NCBI GenBank assembly: GCA_037043235.1
Contig: JAWRVZ010000004.1
Location: 4,431,501 to 4,495,500 of the forward strand
DNA length: 64,000 nucleotides
Source of the DNA: Rhodeus uyekii
Lineage: Eukaryota; Chordata; Actinopteri; Cypriniformes; Acheilognathidae
Reading direction: 5' to 3'
Part shown: piece after piece, positions 38,393 to 49,227 of the stretch
Numbering within the stretch: the first letter of the stretch is position 1
How the letters are laid out: the number at the start of each line of letters is the position of its first letter
Made by a program: the position numbers and the translations under genes
The notes under the pieces: generated by a model
The model's input: the letters and a program-made list of their open reading frames with translations, nothing else
The model's database searches: none
Told to the model about the DNA's origin: nothing

Positions 38393-38434
38393 ATAATAAA
38401 ATGTATGACAGAGATAAACATTTGTGCATTTCAG

Positions 38435-38536
38435 GTGTGTCAGGTGAGTGCCCAGCAGCCCGTGCAGACAGAACTTCTGATGCGTTACCACCAACTGCAG
38501 TCCCGCTTGGCCACACTCAAGATTGAAAACGAGGAG
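38435..38536 (+). CDS. srgap3: srgap3 exon 8: F-BAR extension
   Basis: A 102-nt exon encoding 34 residues (about 337-370), phase 0: VCQVSAQQPVQTELLMRYHQ, then LQSRLATLKIENEE. The borders are TTTCAG|GTG and GAG|GTAAGA. It contains an internal GTGAGT that looks like a donor (38444-38449) but is coding here, since V-S-A-Q-Q-P-V-Q is conserved. TELLMRYHQL matches srgap3. Confidence 0.97.
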
Positions 38537-41354
38537 GTAAGAATCACTGTTGCTACATTCAACATTTTATCATGGACATTATCATGCTGTTCACCTCTCA
38601 ATAATAATAATTTAGTATCAGCCTCAGAGGCCCACACTCACAGACCGTTCACTGACTCTGATGCATATTGCCTACTAAAATTGCTTGCTCTAATCTGATT
38701 GACTGGTTTTATCTATTTTCCAAAAAGACAGCATGTGCAGGTCTTTATCAGTCTGCTGGGAAACAAGGTTACGGTACGGTAACATTACAGATACCGCACC
38801 AAGCAACTACGCTGAATGCTTCAGTAGAAGATCTAGTCAATTTAATTTGTGGATTTTAAATTTCAAGACATTGAATCTTGAGAGAGGTTCAGTTTGTTAG
38901 ACAATTGTATATTTCACTTTGTTCTCAAAGTTATCTGAGATTTCAGATTTAAGCCCAGTTCCAAACATAAAACAACAAAAATGGTTTGTTGATTTACCTT
39001 GCCAATCAGAGATTGGGTGGCTCTTTGTTAGAAAAAGCTACAAAATGGACACATACATCAAACCCATAAGACAAAACTAATGAAATGTGAAAATCTTAAT
39101 ATACCCTAGAATAATATTGCTTAGGTCATTGTGATTCATCAGTTTACAATATGCTGTGGTCAAATTAGGAAAATTTCATGTCAGTAACAGAGATGTATGC
39201 TATTGTATGCTGTGTGTAAAAATCTATTGGGAATCTATCGGGAAATCTATTGCCCATACTCAATTGCTGGTCACTTCCTTTTGAAGTTAATGGAGTTTCC
39301 TCACGAAAATTCCAGAATCTACAGTAAACGTGACTGCACCTTTATTCCGAAGATAAAAAATGTAAATTTGTATCTCTTAAGGAAACAAATTAATATCATT
39401 AAGCCTCCTTATTATTTTCAGTCCCTCCACTTCAAGCACCTGGCATTATTGAATTAAAATAAGTTGCGAACTCCAGTTCCTGTTGATTTTAACTGCCGCT
39501 GGTGCAACCAATTGCTTTGGAAACTTTTCAGTTTTATTTACACCTGCTCTCTGGAAAGATTCCTTAGCTTCTTTAGAGTGAGTCATAACTCTGCAGAAAG
39601 CCCAACTGCCTCTCTCACACGAGTCTTTAACATTCAAGGAGCCCTCGGCTTTACTCTTATGTTTTTCTGCCGTTTTTAAAGCACTCAAGAGAATACTTCA
39701 GCCTAGCAATCAAACTCATTGCAATTTAGTCCATCTTTCCTGGGAACTGAGAGTGTATTTTTAGCATACTCATCTGTTAATGGTGTTTCTTTTGGGATGG
39801 AACAGTTATCTCCATGTTTGGTCTTCGGTGAGGGCAATTCTTTGTCTTGGGAGAACGAACACAACTCGGGCGCATTACCAACCAACTAAGTGTATGCAGG
39901 TGCTAATGGACTTTATAATAGCTCCCGTCTGTGTGTATTGATGACTTCATCTTGCCCTTATCACTTTGTGTCTTATAACCAGCTTAGTAATGGATGATTG
40001 TGTGTCATATAGGAAATGTGCCACATTAATCTGTAAGGGACTGCGGCCAATTTACACACCGATCACTACAAGATTCAGACAATCCTTGATTTCATACATT
40101 GGTGGCAGTGATCTTTGGTCCTGGGGTCCAATGGAATCCAATTCTGAAGAGATCAATGGAATCTCTTGAGGACATAGAGGTTTAGGAAGTTTTCAAGCTG
40201 TATACTACTGTATAGTCACTTGTTGTCATTAGGGTTAGGGATCAAATTTACTTCTGATATTTTAACCTGCATTTAGTCTGGGTTTTTGAGGTTTTAAAAG
40301 TTGTACCTGCATAACTTTTTTAATAGGCTGCAACACACAGTGGGCTTATATGTATCAAAGTGACACAGATACTATTTCAGACATAAGGTTGAAGCTCTTT
40401 GTGCAATTTTTTTCCACCGTTTTCTCAACCAGTACACGTATTCTGAGTTTCAATATCCTTAAGCTCATATTGTGTACATATCACGTACCTGTTATTGCAC
40501 ACCTGTTATTGCAAAACAATAAGCCATTTTTTTCAACTACAATTGGCAGATAACACGTTATTTTAAAGTATTATTGAAGTTCCCACAATAAAGCTCGGAC
40601 CAATATTTTATTTTATTTTTTTCTTGCCCTGCCAGCATCATTTGACAACAGTATGACAAATAACTATTTTATCAACATTTTTATGATAAACCTTTTCAAA
40701 ATAATCTTAGTATTGAAGCATCTTTCTGCCTCAGAAAAAATAAAATAAAAAATAATTTACATCTCATTTACATGTTTTCAGGTTTATTTCTTATTTTAAA
40801 CTTTTTGTTTTCCACTTTGAGACAGAACAGGCTTCCATATATAACTCCATGACTGCAATAAATTCATATACCGACCATATAAATTCATATACCATATGCC
40901 GAAATTCTGATTTAGATGTATTATAACTGATGCTTTCAAGATTAACAAATGTCATTCTCGCAATGTCTGCAAATCCTCAATTTCTTTTTATTTACATCAT
41001 AGTCAGGCATCCAGAAATATTCATTCAAAAGATTGGGGTCAGTAAGATTTTATATTTGAACAAAGTACATTATGCTCACCAGGGCTTAATTTATTCACTT
41101 CAAATTATACAATAAATAGTATTATTGTCATTGCTAATCATACTAATCAACATTACTAATAAATTCTGAAAACTGCAAAAATGTTTTTGCATTTTTTTCA
41201 GGATTCTATGATGAATAGAAAGTAAAAAAAATAGCATCAATTTAATGCATCCTTGCTAAATAAAATAATTTATTTGAATAATGTAAATCTCTATTCTAAA
41301 AGTTCATTCTCATCTCTTTTTCACATTACTGAGTTCCTTCTATGCTTTAATTAG
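38537..41354 (+). other. Intron 8
   Basis: A 2.8-kb AT-rich intron. A degraded copy of the GAATAGAAAG-type repeat lies at about 41028-41270. I see no exon or RNA gene in the rest. Confidence 0.85.
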
Positions 41355-41552
41355 GTACGCAAGACCTTGGATGCCACCATGCAGACCTTACAAGACATGC
41401 TGACAGTGGAGGACTTTGATGTGTCAGACGCCTTCCAGCACAGCCGATCCACAGAGTCCATTAAATCCGTGGCTTCAGAGAGTTACATGAGCAAGTTAAA
41501 TATTGCTAAGAGACGAGCCAATCAGCAGGAGACAGAAGTCTTTTACTTCACT
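41355..41552 (+). CDS. srgap3: srgap3 exon 9: F-BAR extension
   Basis: A 198-nt exon encoding 66 residues (about 371-436), phase 0: VRKTLDATMQTLQDMLTVED, then FDVSDAFQHSRSTESIKSVA, then SESYMSKLNIAKRRANQQET, then EVFYFT. The borders are AATTAG|GTA and ACT|GTGAGT. DATMQTLQDMLTVEDFDVSDA is diagnostic for srgap3, since srgap1 and srgap2 have EATLQTIQD. Confidence 0.97.
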
Positions 41553-42102
41553 GTGAGTGGCCATATTTTCTCATAGTACCACCAGAGTTCTCATTCCCAT
41601 ATTTTCACCAGTACCATTTTTATTTTTACATGATGTATAGTATAGTAATATATGCAGTTGTGTTTTAAGTAATTAATTCCATTTTTATTCGATTGGCAGT
41701 CCTAAGTATTAGTTATCTCAGATACAAGATGCCAAAACCCAAAATCTTCCATTTATTAGATGAAGCCCTGGTCCTCAAGAACTCCGGACTATCAGTAGAT
41801 CTTTTAATACATGGTTCTCATCAGAATTGTCTCTGCAAACGCTGATACGAAAGTCTACTCGGCCTGTCCTATCTATCTATCCAAACTCAGTCATCACACA
41901 TGAATCTGCAAAACATTCGTGACAAGGCCCATGCCTCACCAATGAGACGGAAATTAAATCCTCCTATTGGAACAGATTGAATTTGCAGCGTGCAAAGTAC
42001 AGCGAAATCTGTTCTTTGTTGCCCACAGCACACATCACTCCCCAGTTTTAGTCACATCCTATTAAAATCATTAGCTCACTGATGCCTTCATCTGTGTCGC
42101 AG
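41553..42102 (+). other. Intron 9
   Basis: A 550-bp intron without recognisable repeats or genes. Confidence 0.85.
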
Positions 42103-42187
42103 AAATTCAAGGAGTACCTGAACGGCAGTAACCTCATCATTAAGCTGCAGGCCAAGCATGACCTGCTGAAACAGACTCTGGGGGAAG
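42103..42187 (+). CDS. srgap3: srgap3 exon 10: end of F-BAR extension
   Basis: An 85-nt exon encoding 28 residues plus one base (about 437-465): KFKEYLNGSNLIIKLQAKHD, then LLKQTLGE. The borders are GTCGCAG|AAA and GAAG|GTGAGT. NLIIKLQ has I where mammals have T (NLITKLQ). The exon ends in phase 1. Confidence 0.96.
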
Positions 42188-42644
42188 GTGAGTTGTCTGT
42201 TTATTAAAAAGTTGCTCTCTGCTCTCTGGCAATGGTGAGTGTCAGCTAAGCCTCTGGCACCTAATTGCAAATTTGGTCACTGTTGGATACAAAATTGAAA
42301 GTTGCAGCTGCACAGCGAGCACAAGAAGTTTATATCTAATGAATTGTTCTGGACTAATTGGACAAGACATAAAAGTTTAAGACCCCTAGTGAAAATTATT
42401 CTATTGTGCATCTACTTGTCTTATTGAAAGCTGGTAGAACTGAGATGAACTCCACAAGTTTTTATAAAACCTGTTGATCATGTTATTCAGCATGATTTGA
42501 AATGATCCAAAAAGCATCTGGTCCAAGAACTACGTTTGTACAAAGGTATCAGTGGTCAGTGTTACCAATAAGAAGTAGACCTAGAAATATTTTGTTTAAA
42601 TTTTTTATTTTTAAGAATCCTAATTATTTATTATTTTAGAGATA

Positions 42645-42800
42645 GCTTTCCTGTAGCTCAATCAGTAGAGCATTGGTGCTTACAACGCCATGGTCATGGG
42701 TTCGATCCCAGGGAAAGCAAGAACTGATTCAATGTGTTCTTTGAATGCAATGTAAGCTTTGGATAAAAGCGTCTGCCAAATGCATAAATGTAAATGTAGA
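42645..42800 (+). mobile_element. tRNA-derived SINE, plus strand
   Basis: The head 42645-42717 folds like a tRNA. The acceptor stem is GCTTTCC/GGGAAAGC, box A-like TAGCTCAATCAGTAGAGC, and anticodon-stem TGGTG/CGCCA around loop CTTACAA, with box B GGTTCGATCCC. The T-arm is one base short, so it is not a functional tRNA. The tail is TTTGGATAAAAGCGTCTGCC followed by AAATGTAAATG. Confidence 0.92.
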
Positions 42801-42814
42801 TATAGCATGTATAT

Positions 42815-43290
42815 ATTGTGGTGGGAGGAGCAGCAATAGACACAGTGGAGTGGGTGTTGGAGTTGGGGATCTTGTGTCCTCGCTGTGCTGGGGCATGTAA
42901 CGGAAAGGTAGTGTTAGGATGGATTGGTCAAGGGAAATGGGGTCAGGGTCAGGGTCCCAGCAGCCACACACACCTCCTTCTGTGGTCCAGGGTGCAAGGG
43001 GTGGTGGCTTCTCCAGCAGTTTCCCATTTTACCAAGGGCCATGGAGCTGAGGGCCATTTGCAGCCCAACTCCAGTGACGTATTGGTTTGGGGGCTCTACA
43101 AACACGTGCTGCATGATGCCCCCCCCCCCCCCCCCCCCCCCCCAAAAAAAAATCCCATACCTGTGATGAGTCTTCAATATATGAGCTTGTTATCACAGTG
43201 CCATAGTGAAACAGAATGGCAGATGGATATCCCAATATCTGAAAGGGTAATAGAGGTGTTGCTTGATCTGTTGTTGGATAAAGAGCTTTA
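42815..43290. other. GC-rich block of unknown origin with a 157-codon open frame
   Basis: The block starts just after the SINE. A plus-strand frame (42818-43291) is open for 157 codons, but its product has no motif I recognise. It crosses a 25-C homopolymer and reads as a proline run there, which argues against a real gene. Composition and texture differ from the flanks, so it may be a fragment of a transposon I cannot name. Confidence 0.35.
43119..43143 (+). repeat. Poly-C run (25) followed by poly-A (9)
   Basis: An uninterrupted C homopolymer followed directly by nine A. Confidence 0.85.
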
Positions 43291-43533
43291 AACTACATAT
43301 TTAAGCAATATTGTGAGTAATTTTCAACCTAATGTTAACAGTGTGAGTAATCTTCATACATTTTGTTGATTAGATACCAATGCCAATGCGTTCTTCCTGG
43401 CAAATAACAACGTTTCAGTCAAAGAAGCACATGAAGCACATTCTTTTTGAAGCACATGCCTCAAAGTCTAGACTGAAGACTGAAATGTTGTTATCTAATA
43501 AAGACTAACAAGCTATGTCTGTTTTTTTTTGAA

Positions 43534-43558
43534 GGGGGGGGGGGGGGGGGGGAGGGGG
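43534..43558 (+). repeat. Poly-G run (19 G, A, 5 G)
   Basis: An interrupted G homopolymer, about 400 bp from the poly-C run at 43119-43143 on the same strand. The two could pair as an inverted repeat. Confidence 0.85.
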
Positions 43559-43719
43559 TTGGACGAATTCATTTTCTTATTTAACAAAAAAGATCAACTA
43601 CCATTATACGTATATTAGTGTAAACACGCTTCATGTTTGTTTATACAAACTGAGGGATGAGTATTTTAATTTAGTTGAAAATTACCTTGAAAATGCCTTT
43701 AAGTCTGAGCCCTTTTGTT

Positions 43720-44220
43720 GTCAGATGATTATAGAGACCCTGCTTTCGTGGCCGCATTTCCCATAAGGCCTCTTGTCACTTCGGTTACGGGCAGTTTACG
43801 CCCAATCAATCAGCTAGTGGCACCAAGGGGGGATTTCGGCAGCTGCCTGTGCGGCAGCTCATAATCTAATGACGGCACACTGAGGGATGCCCCAGCTGAG
43901 TCCAGCCATCCACATATATGATAGCTGACCAGTCCTGGCCTCTTCCCCTCACCAGACTGTGTGCTCAATTACACTTTACCTCTTCGTCTGAGTAAAACCA
44001 GACACTCGAGACTGTATGCCTTAGTGTGTATGCTGCATATACATGAGTTTATCACAAATGGTTACCACCCATGTTTTTTAATTATTCACCTAATTGATCC
44101 TCGAGCCATTAAGCCAATTAGCTTGGCACATCTAATTCTCTCCATTAATGTTATCAAGGTTTGCCATGGTGCCAGCCACCTGGCTTAAATGCTCACACTC
44201 ATCATTTAAATGAGTGATCT
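43720..44220. other. ATTA-rich unique block (candidate conserved regulatory element)
   Basis: The sequence is non-repetitive with many homeodomain-type cores, for example CCATTAAGCCAATTAGCTTG and TCTCCATTAATGTTATCAAG, plus TGCCATGGTGCCAGCCACCTGG. It does not match any repeat family in the window. The regulatory role is an inference. Confidence 0.35.
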
Positions 44221-44816
44221 GGAAGAATAAACGTCTCTGTTTGCGAATGTCTTGTTGGGTAAACCAGATCCTCCCCAACTGCTATCCAGAAACATGTTTG
44301 GAAAGGATTCAGTCTTTTTTTTTTTTTTCAGTCATCTGGCAGGACAAAAGCCTTTCAGTTTTTGGAATTATTTTAGAGGGCATAGCAGGAGCACACAGAC
44401 ACACAGGAACGACTCCATTTGATATGCAGATTTAGTGAAATGAAATTATTTGAGAGGCCACTTCACATCACTGAGTTACCCATGTAGAAACATTAGTCGT
44501 TCCACCTCATTACATGGCGATTAAGAAAAAGAAAAACTTAATCTGCATTACAGAGGTGCAGGTGCTCTTGAGGTGTGTAAATCTTTTTTTCCTCCGGACT
44601 GACATTTAAGATTTAACATTCTTGTATTATCTAGGATTTTTCTGACGTTCCTGCTTGTTCTGGTTTGCGGGTGTGAATATTTTTTTTTATATTTTTACTT
44701 TTGGGCACACTTGGGACAAAGAACTTGGTGAGCCGTCACAGATATCGCTCAGTGTCACCAGTGTGAAACGAATCCCTTGATGAACACCCACTTTCTACAA
44801 ACTCATACGCACAAAT

Positions 44817-44836
44817 ACAAACACACACACACACTC
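44817..44836. repeat. (CA)n microsatellite
   Basis: A short CA run in intron 10. Confidence 0.85.
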
Positions 44837-45089
44837 ATTTAGCCTCTTTTCGTTCCCTTCTGTGACCATCTGACACCCCGCGGGGCCCTTCCGAGGTTTC
44901 TACGGTGACCAGTGCTCCTCTTTGTCTCAAGCGCAGTGTGGCTGCTCACCCATTCATCATGGCCTCAATAGTGTTGGCCACTCTCACGATAGCCCTCAGT
45001 ATGCCCTGACCAAACTTTAGAGCCCAGTGCATGAGGTCATACTAATAATGACATTTCTGACTCCTCCCTCTTTTCTCTCTCATTTTCAG

Positions 45090-45117
45090 GAGAAAGAGCT
45101 GAATGTGGAACTACAAG
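45090..45117 (+). CDS. srgap3: srgap3 exon 11: 28-nt linker microexon
   Basis: A very short exon encoding G-ERAECGTT-R, the start of the linker between the F-BAR extension and the RhoGAP domain (about residues 465-474). It begins with two bases completing a split Gly and ends with AG of a split Arg. The borders are TTTTCAG|GA and AAG|GTAAGA. GERAECGTTR is identical to the mammalian srgap3 segment. Its length is not a multiple of three, so skipping it would shift the frame. Confidence 0.93.
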
Positions 45118-46420
45118 GTAAGAGTTCTGATGATGAAATAAAGGTTCTTAATTGCCTTCTGTGAATCCATTTACATCCATGGAAACTTTGTAAACTCCAT
45201 TGGATAAAAGTCCTTTTATAGTGGAAAAAATCTCCTCAGATTGCAATAAGAAACAAATTATTCATTCAAGAACTTTTAACTGAAGGTTCTTTGGGGAACC
45301 CAAAATGGTAGCACTGTGAAAACTCCCATTTTAGAACCTTTGTTTTAGATTGAATATAGTCTCTTAGCTTGCTTTTACTACAATATCTAAAGATCTTTGT
45401 CCAGTTAAATCGTGTCAAGACTTGTAATAGCAATAAATATTAAGATTCAGTCATAATGTTCTCATTCATAATCATTATCCATATCTATGATTATTGTTTT
45501 TAATAGGAATTTAGTTTTTATTTTGTCACAATCACAAGTCTTTTTATACCATTTTAAGACTAAAAAAAGATTTTCAGTCCATTTTCTGCCGTTTCAGCTG
45601 ATAACAACCTCTAAATCACATAACAGGCTGGGGTAAAAGCAATACAACTTTTTTGATATTGCTCAGCGGTCAAAGGGGGACTTGTCCTCAAGCTGTCACT
45701 GGCAGGGGCTGAACTCATGCTGGCTTATCCAGAATGTCCTCTGACAGTTGGAGAATGCTGAGAATAGAGCCTTCCTGGTAAACAGATGCAGACCTGTTCT
45801 GACCTCTCAGTTGGATGACATCTACCACTGTTTCCATTGATAATCATATGCCCTTTACTTACATTGTAAAATGAAACCTACTCTACATAAAATACTTTCG
45901 CCTGTACATATGTTGTGACTAGCTAGTGTCGTATTGTTCTCATATACAGTAATACCTCGGTTTACGAGTTTAATTCGTTCCAAGAGCGAGCTCGTAACCC
46001 AAAATGCTCGTACACCAAAACAATTTTCCCCATAAGAATGCACTAAAAATCAATTGATATACTAAAAAGACAATTTACTGTAATGCACTTCAGCTTTGAG
46101 CAGCGTCGCTGCTGGCGGGAAGGAGATGAGAGGAGGGGGGAGCGGGGAAAGCAAGGGAAAACACAAAACCCAGATTCAAGTGCAAATTAGTGAATTTATT
46201 ATAATAGTGCAGAAAACAAACGAAGTGATAATCCAGAGTGAAGGTCGTGGAATATGGAACACAGGAGACGGGGAGACGCGAACGAACGCGGGAAAGCCAA
46301 AGACACCGCGGATATAACAGAGACAACGACTCGACAACACAAGAGTGGAGAGAAGTGAACTACATAGGCAGAGGATATGAGAATCAAGTGTGCCAGTGAT
46401 CAGTGACCATGCCCCCACTC

Positions 46421-46451
<31 letters not shown>

Positions 46452-47425
46452 GGCAGAACTAGGAGACAATGAATTCATGAACCGTGACAGTTACTGCTTT
46501 CTATATGCTGTACTGTACATGTATATTTCACTACGTGAACAATAGCGATCACAATTAACTAATGTTAACAACACGAGGTAAAACCGCTGTAAATAACTTA
46601 TAAAAGTATGCACTGTGGTGAATGATGCACCCAAACCAAGTGACACTGAGAGAATGAATGAGTTAAGGGGTGATAAAGTGGTTGGAACCGCGTGACTGTT
46701 TTATGAGTGGCTGTCGTTAGGATATTTCCAGTAAAAATGCGCGCGACGATGCTGAGCATTAGGACTTTTCCACACAAAAATGTGCGTGGGTGAGGGAAAA
46801 CATTTCTCGCACACCGATACAATGCTTGTACACCGATTTGCTCGTATACAAAGTCACTCGTAAACCCAGGTATTATTGTACTTGAATAGATTGTTTCAGA
46901 CCTAAACAATAAAGTGAAGTGACATTTGCTCAAGCTCTATGACACAATGTCTATACTTAAACATACAAAGATTCTCTATGCCTCTAACATCCAACTTGCC
47001 CATCTCCGTTAATGATTAATCACGTAAGCAAATATAAACAACAGCTTGTGCTATGCCCTCAGGTTTACAACCAAAGTACAGAAACATGTCATGTTTGACT
47101 TTGATTGCATTTACCAGTTTGTATCAACAGCAATAATAATAAGGGCCCGATTCAGTGTTCCTATTGGGAATAGAAAACTCCCTGCAGTTGTTATCGGTTA
47201 ATTTGAGGTCAAAAGCTTTAGAATGTAATTACGATCTTTTAAAGAACAACAATTAATGCCTGTTGCTTATTTAAAACCCTTTGTTATGTCTATTATTGGT
47301 TGTTTACTCCACTGAGAGATATGTAAGAGTTAATGTCACGATTGTGTAGCTAGGAAAGGGTTGGGAAGTATGTGATTCAGAGGGAATTTGTGTTTTTGTT
47401 CCATCTAATCATCTCCATTCCTCAG
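45118..47425 (+). other. Intron 11
   Basis: A 2.3-kb intron dominated by the Tigger-like element at 45947-46878. The remaining 830 bp on the left and 550 bp on the right show no recognised features. Confidence 0.85.
45947..46878. mobile_element. Tigger/pogo-like element C2
   Basis: The element is 932 bp between TA dinucleotides. The left end CAGTAATACCTCGGTTTACG and the right end CGTAAACCCAGGTATTATTG are inverted repeats. It is the same family as 17422-17974 and in the opposite orientation. The interior has an extra segment (about 46140-46500) with an AC repeat at 46426-46444. There is no transposase frame. Confidence 0.87.
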
Positions 47426-47528
47426 ACCCCCAACCCTTCCCCCGAAACCACAGAAATTGCGGAAACCAAGGCCTCGTTCCATCTATAACCATAAGCTGTT
47501 TAATGGCAATATGGAGAGTTTCATTAAG
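47426..47528 (+). CDS. srgap3: srgap3 exon 12: proline-rich basic linker
   Basis: A 103-nt exon encoding about residues 474-508: PPTLPPKPQKLRKPRPRSIY, then NHKLFNGNMESFIK. The PPTLPPKPQK motif is a polyproline SH3-ligand type sequence, which may allow intra- or intermolecular SH3 contacts (inference). The KLFNG and ESFIK motifs are family-wide. The borders are CCTCAG|A and AAG|GTACCC, and the donor is weaker than in most exons here. It starts in phase 2 and ends in phase 0. Confidence 0.95.
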
Positions 47529-47555
47529 GTACCCACTGACTTTGGTGCTCTCAGT

Positions 47556-47567
47556 GCCCTCTGGTGG
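47556..47567 (-). promoter_or_regulatory. CTCF-like binding motif
   Basis: On the minus strand this reads CCACCAGAGGGC, a full match to the 12-bp core consensus CCASYAGRKGGC. The flanking bases, AGC before and ACTG after, also fit the longer vertebrate motif. It lies 28 bp after the exon 12 donor. Occupancy is not known. Confidence 0.5.
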
Positions 47568-48561
47568 GCTGGAGGAATGGCTGAATCTCTGTCTATCTTT
47601 TCTGACTGACTCATGCGCTTGCACTCTCTATTTGCTTCTGTTAATTTCCGTCTTTCGCCAGGTGGCAATGATGCAGATGATAAGGGTGGCACCTGATGCC
47701 CTCCTGCTTAAATAGAAACCCAGCAAGGCCCGTTAGTTAAGCAACTACCTTAATGCTTAATTTACGCAATTAAGTGGTCGATTACCCATTAAACTTAAAC
47801 AATTTTGTTTAAAAAGACATTTTAAATAGCAGACAAAATGAACTGAAGGGCATTATGTTCTCCACATCTCCCTTTACTGCATCTCAAGCCATTGCAGCAG
47901 CCGTCCTAATGCAATTCCACCCAGTCACCACGACGACACTGTCGTCTCCATGACGATTCTGTCGTCCTTCCTCTCTAACTGTGATTTTTCTCACCTCTTT
48001 TCCTCCTCTGCTCTGCTCTACGCTGCTTTGTATCCTAGGGGAAGACGGAATGCTCGTACCCGCAATCAGGTACTGTAGAATAGGGCCAGCCATGGACTGT
48101 CTGTCTTCACCTTTCAGATAAGGCCGTAATACATTTGCTTAGACAAATGGCTTGCCTTTGTTTCTTTCCATAACAGTTCAAAGAGAAATTCTAACGAGCT
48201 TTCTGTAGGATGAGTTTCTACTAGCAGCCTTGGCTGAACTTTTAATCATTTTTCTATTGTGTAATGATCTCGAGGACAGACATGCTTAATGCTTTGCTTT
48301 ATTCTCTACTAAAACAACCAAAGAACTCTACTTTTTTAGTTTTGTGGATATATTACTTGTTTTTGAAGCATTTAAAAAAAAAAAATCATATCTTAATGGT
48401 GTACCAAGTAGTTTTTCCATTTAAAAAAGTTTTGCATATTGATACAGAAATATATTTGTTTTGTTACACAATCTGTGCTGGCAAATCAATTAACCACGAT
48501 TAATCCCATCTAACACAGAAGATTAATATAATGTATATATACACACAAAATAAAAGTTAAA

Positions 48562-48568
48562 GTATATA

Positions 48569-48621
<53 letters not shown>
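48562..48621. repeat. (AT)n microsatellite
   Basis: About 30 AT units with one phase slip (TATATTATAT). It is self-complementary and can form a hairpin. Confidence 0.95.
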
Positions 48622-48627
<6 letters not shown>

Positions 48628-48835
48628 TCATATTCCGGTGATTTAAGTCTGAGCTTAAATTCATGTATTTAGCTGGTCATGTGATCAAAATGGTGGGATG
48701 AGGTCCAATGATGAGGCAGGTTTTATTAGGTTTATCATGATTGTATCTGATATTACACATTACACATTTTAAGTACTGTTAGTGGTTTTACATTTTTTAT
48801 AATGGGGGGAAAATGTGCAAGTGCACCTTTATTGA

Positions 48836-49112
48836 GATAGTTCACCTACAAATAACACTTCTGTCATCATTTACTCACAATATGTGACTTTAATTTTCTC
48901 CTGCAGAGCACAAAAATAAATATATTTTGATTTTTTTTTTTGTGCATGATTAATTGGTTAGTTTCCAAAGTTAATTAGGTCCATTGTGGTTTGACTTGCA
49001 TTATATGTACAAAACTGTCTTTAAAATATTATAATTTGTTTTCCATGAAAGAAAAAAGTTTGAGAGTACATGAGTATAGAACTGACATATTTTGGTGAAC
49101 TATCCCTTTCAA
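48836..49112. repeat. AGTTCACC-type dispersed repeat
   Basis: The left end GAGATAGTTCACCTACAAAT...CATCATTTACTCACAA and the right end TTGGTGAACTATCCCTTT are inverted. It is the same family as the repeat in intron 7. It ends about 55 bp before exon 13. Confidence 0.65.
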
Positions 49113-49166
49113 TCTCAGCCACAGCTTTAAAACTGGTGCCATTTTGTAATGATTATTGTCTTTCAG

Positions 49167-49227
49167 GATTCAGGTCAACCCATTCCTCTGGTGGTGGAGA
49201 GCTGTATTCGATACATTAATCTATATG
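49167..49227 (+). CDS. srgap3: srgap3 exon 13: start of RhoGAP domain
   Basis: A 61-nt exon encoding DSGQPIPLVVESCIRYINLY plus one base (about residues 509-529). PLVVESCIRYI is the first helix of the RhoGAP fold. Pro replaces the Ala of mammalian GQAIP. The borders are TTTCAG|GAT and TATG|GTAAGC. Confidence 0.96.

Larger units (their letters stand above)
37918..38434 (+). other. Intron 7 (517 bp, almost all repeat)
   Basis: Nearly the whole intron is the dispersed repeat 37956-38392 with a SINE inside it. Only about 40 bp at each end is free of repeat. Confidence 0.85.
42188..45089 (+). other. Intron 10
   Basis: A 2.9-kb intron. It holds a plus-strand SINE (42645-42800), a GC-rich block of unknown origin with a long open frame (42815-43290), poly-C and poly-G runs, a unique-looking block full of ATTA sites (43720-44220), and a short CA repeat (44817-44836). 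Confidence 0.85.
47529..49166 (+). other. Intron 12
   Basis: A 1.6-kb intron. It starts with unique-looking sequence (to about 47800) that contains a CTCF-like motif. It then has an AT dinucleotide tract (48562-48621) and an AGTTCACC-type dispersed repeat (48836-49112). Confidence 0.85.

Noticed and set aside
38444..38449. GTGAGT inside exon 8 as a splice donor
   Set aside because: The reading frame continues through it with conserved srGAP residues (VSAQQPVQTELL) to a good donor at 38537.
42646..42717. Possible tRNA gene (cloverleaf-like)
   Set aside because: The T-arm is one base short and the sequence continues directly into a SINE tail shared with two other copies. It is therefore a SINE head, not a tRNA gene.
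47409..47692. Minus-strand open frames across exon 12
   Set aside because: They are shadows of the plus-strand exon, whose frame, phases and homology are clear.
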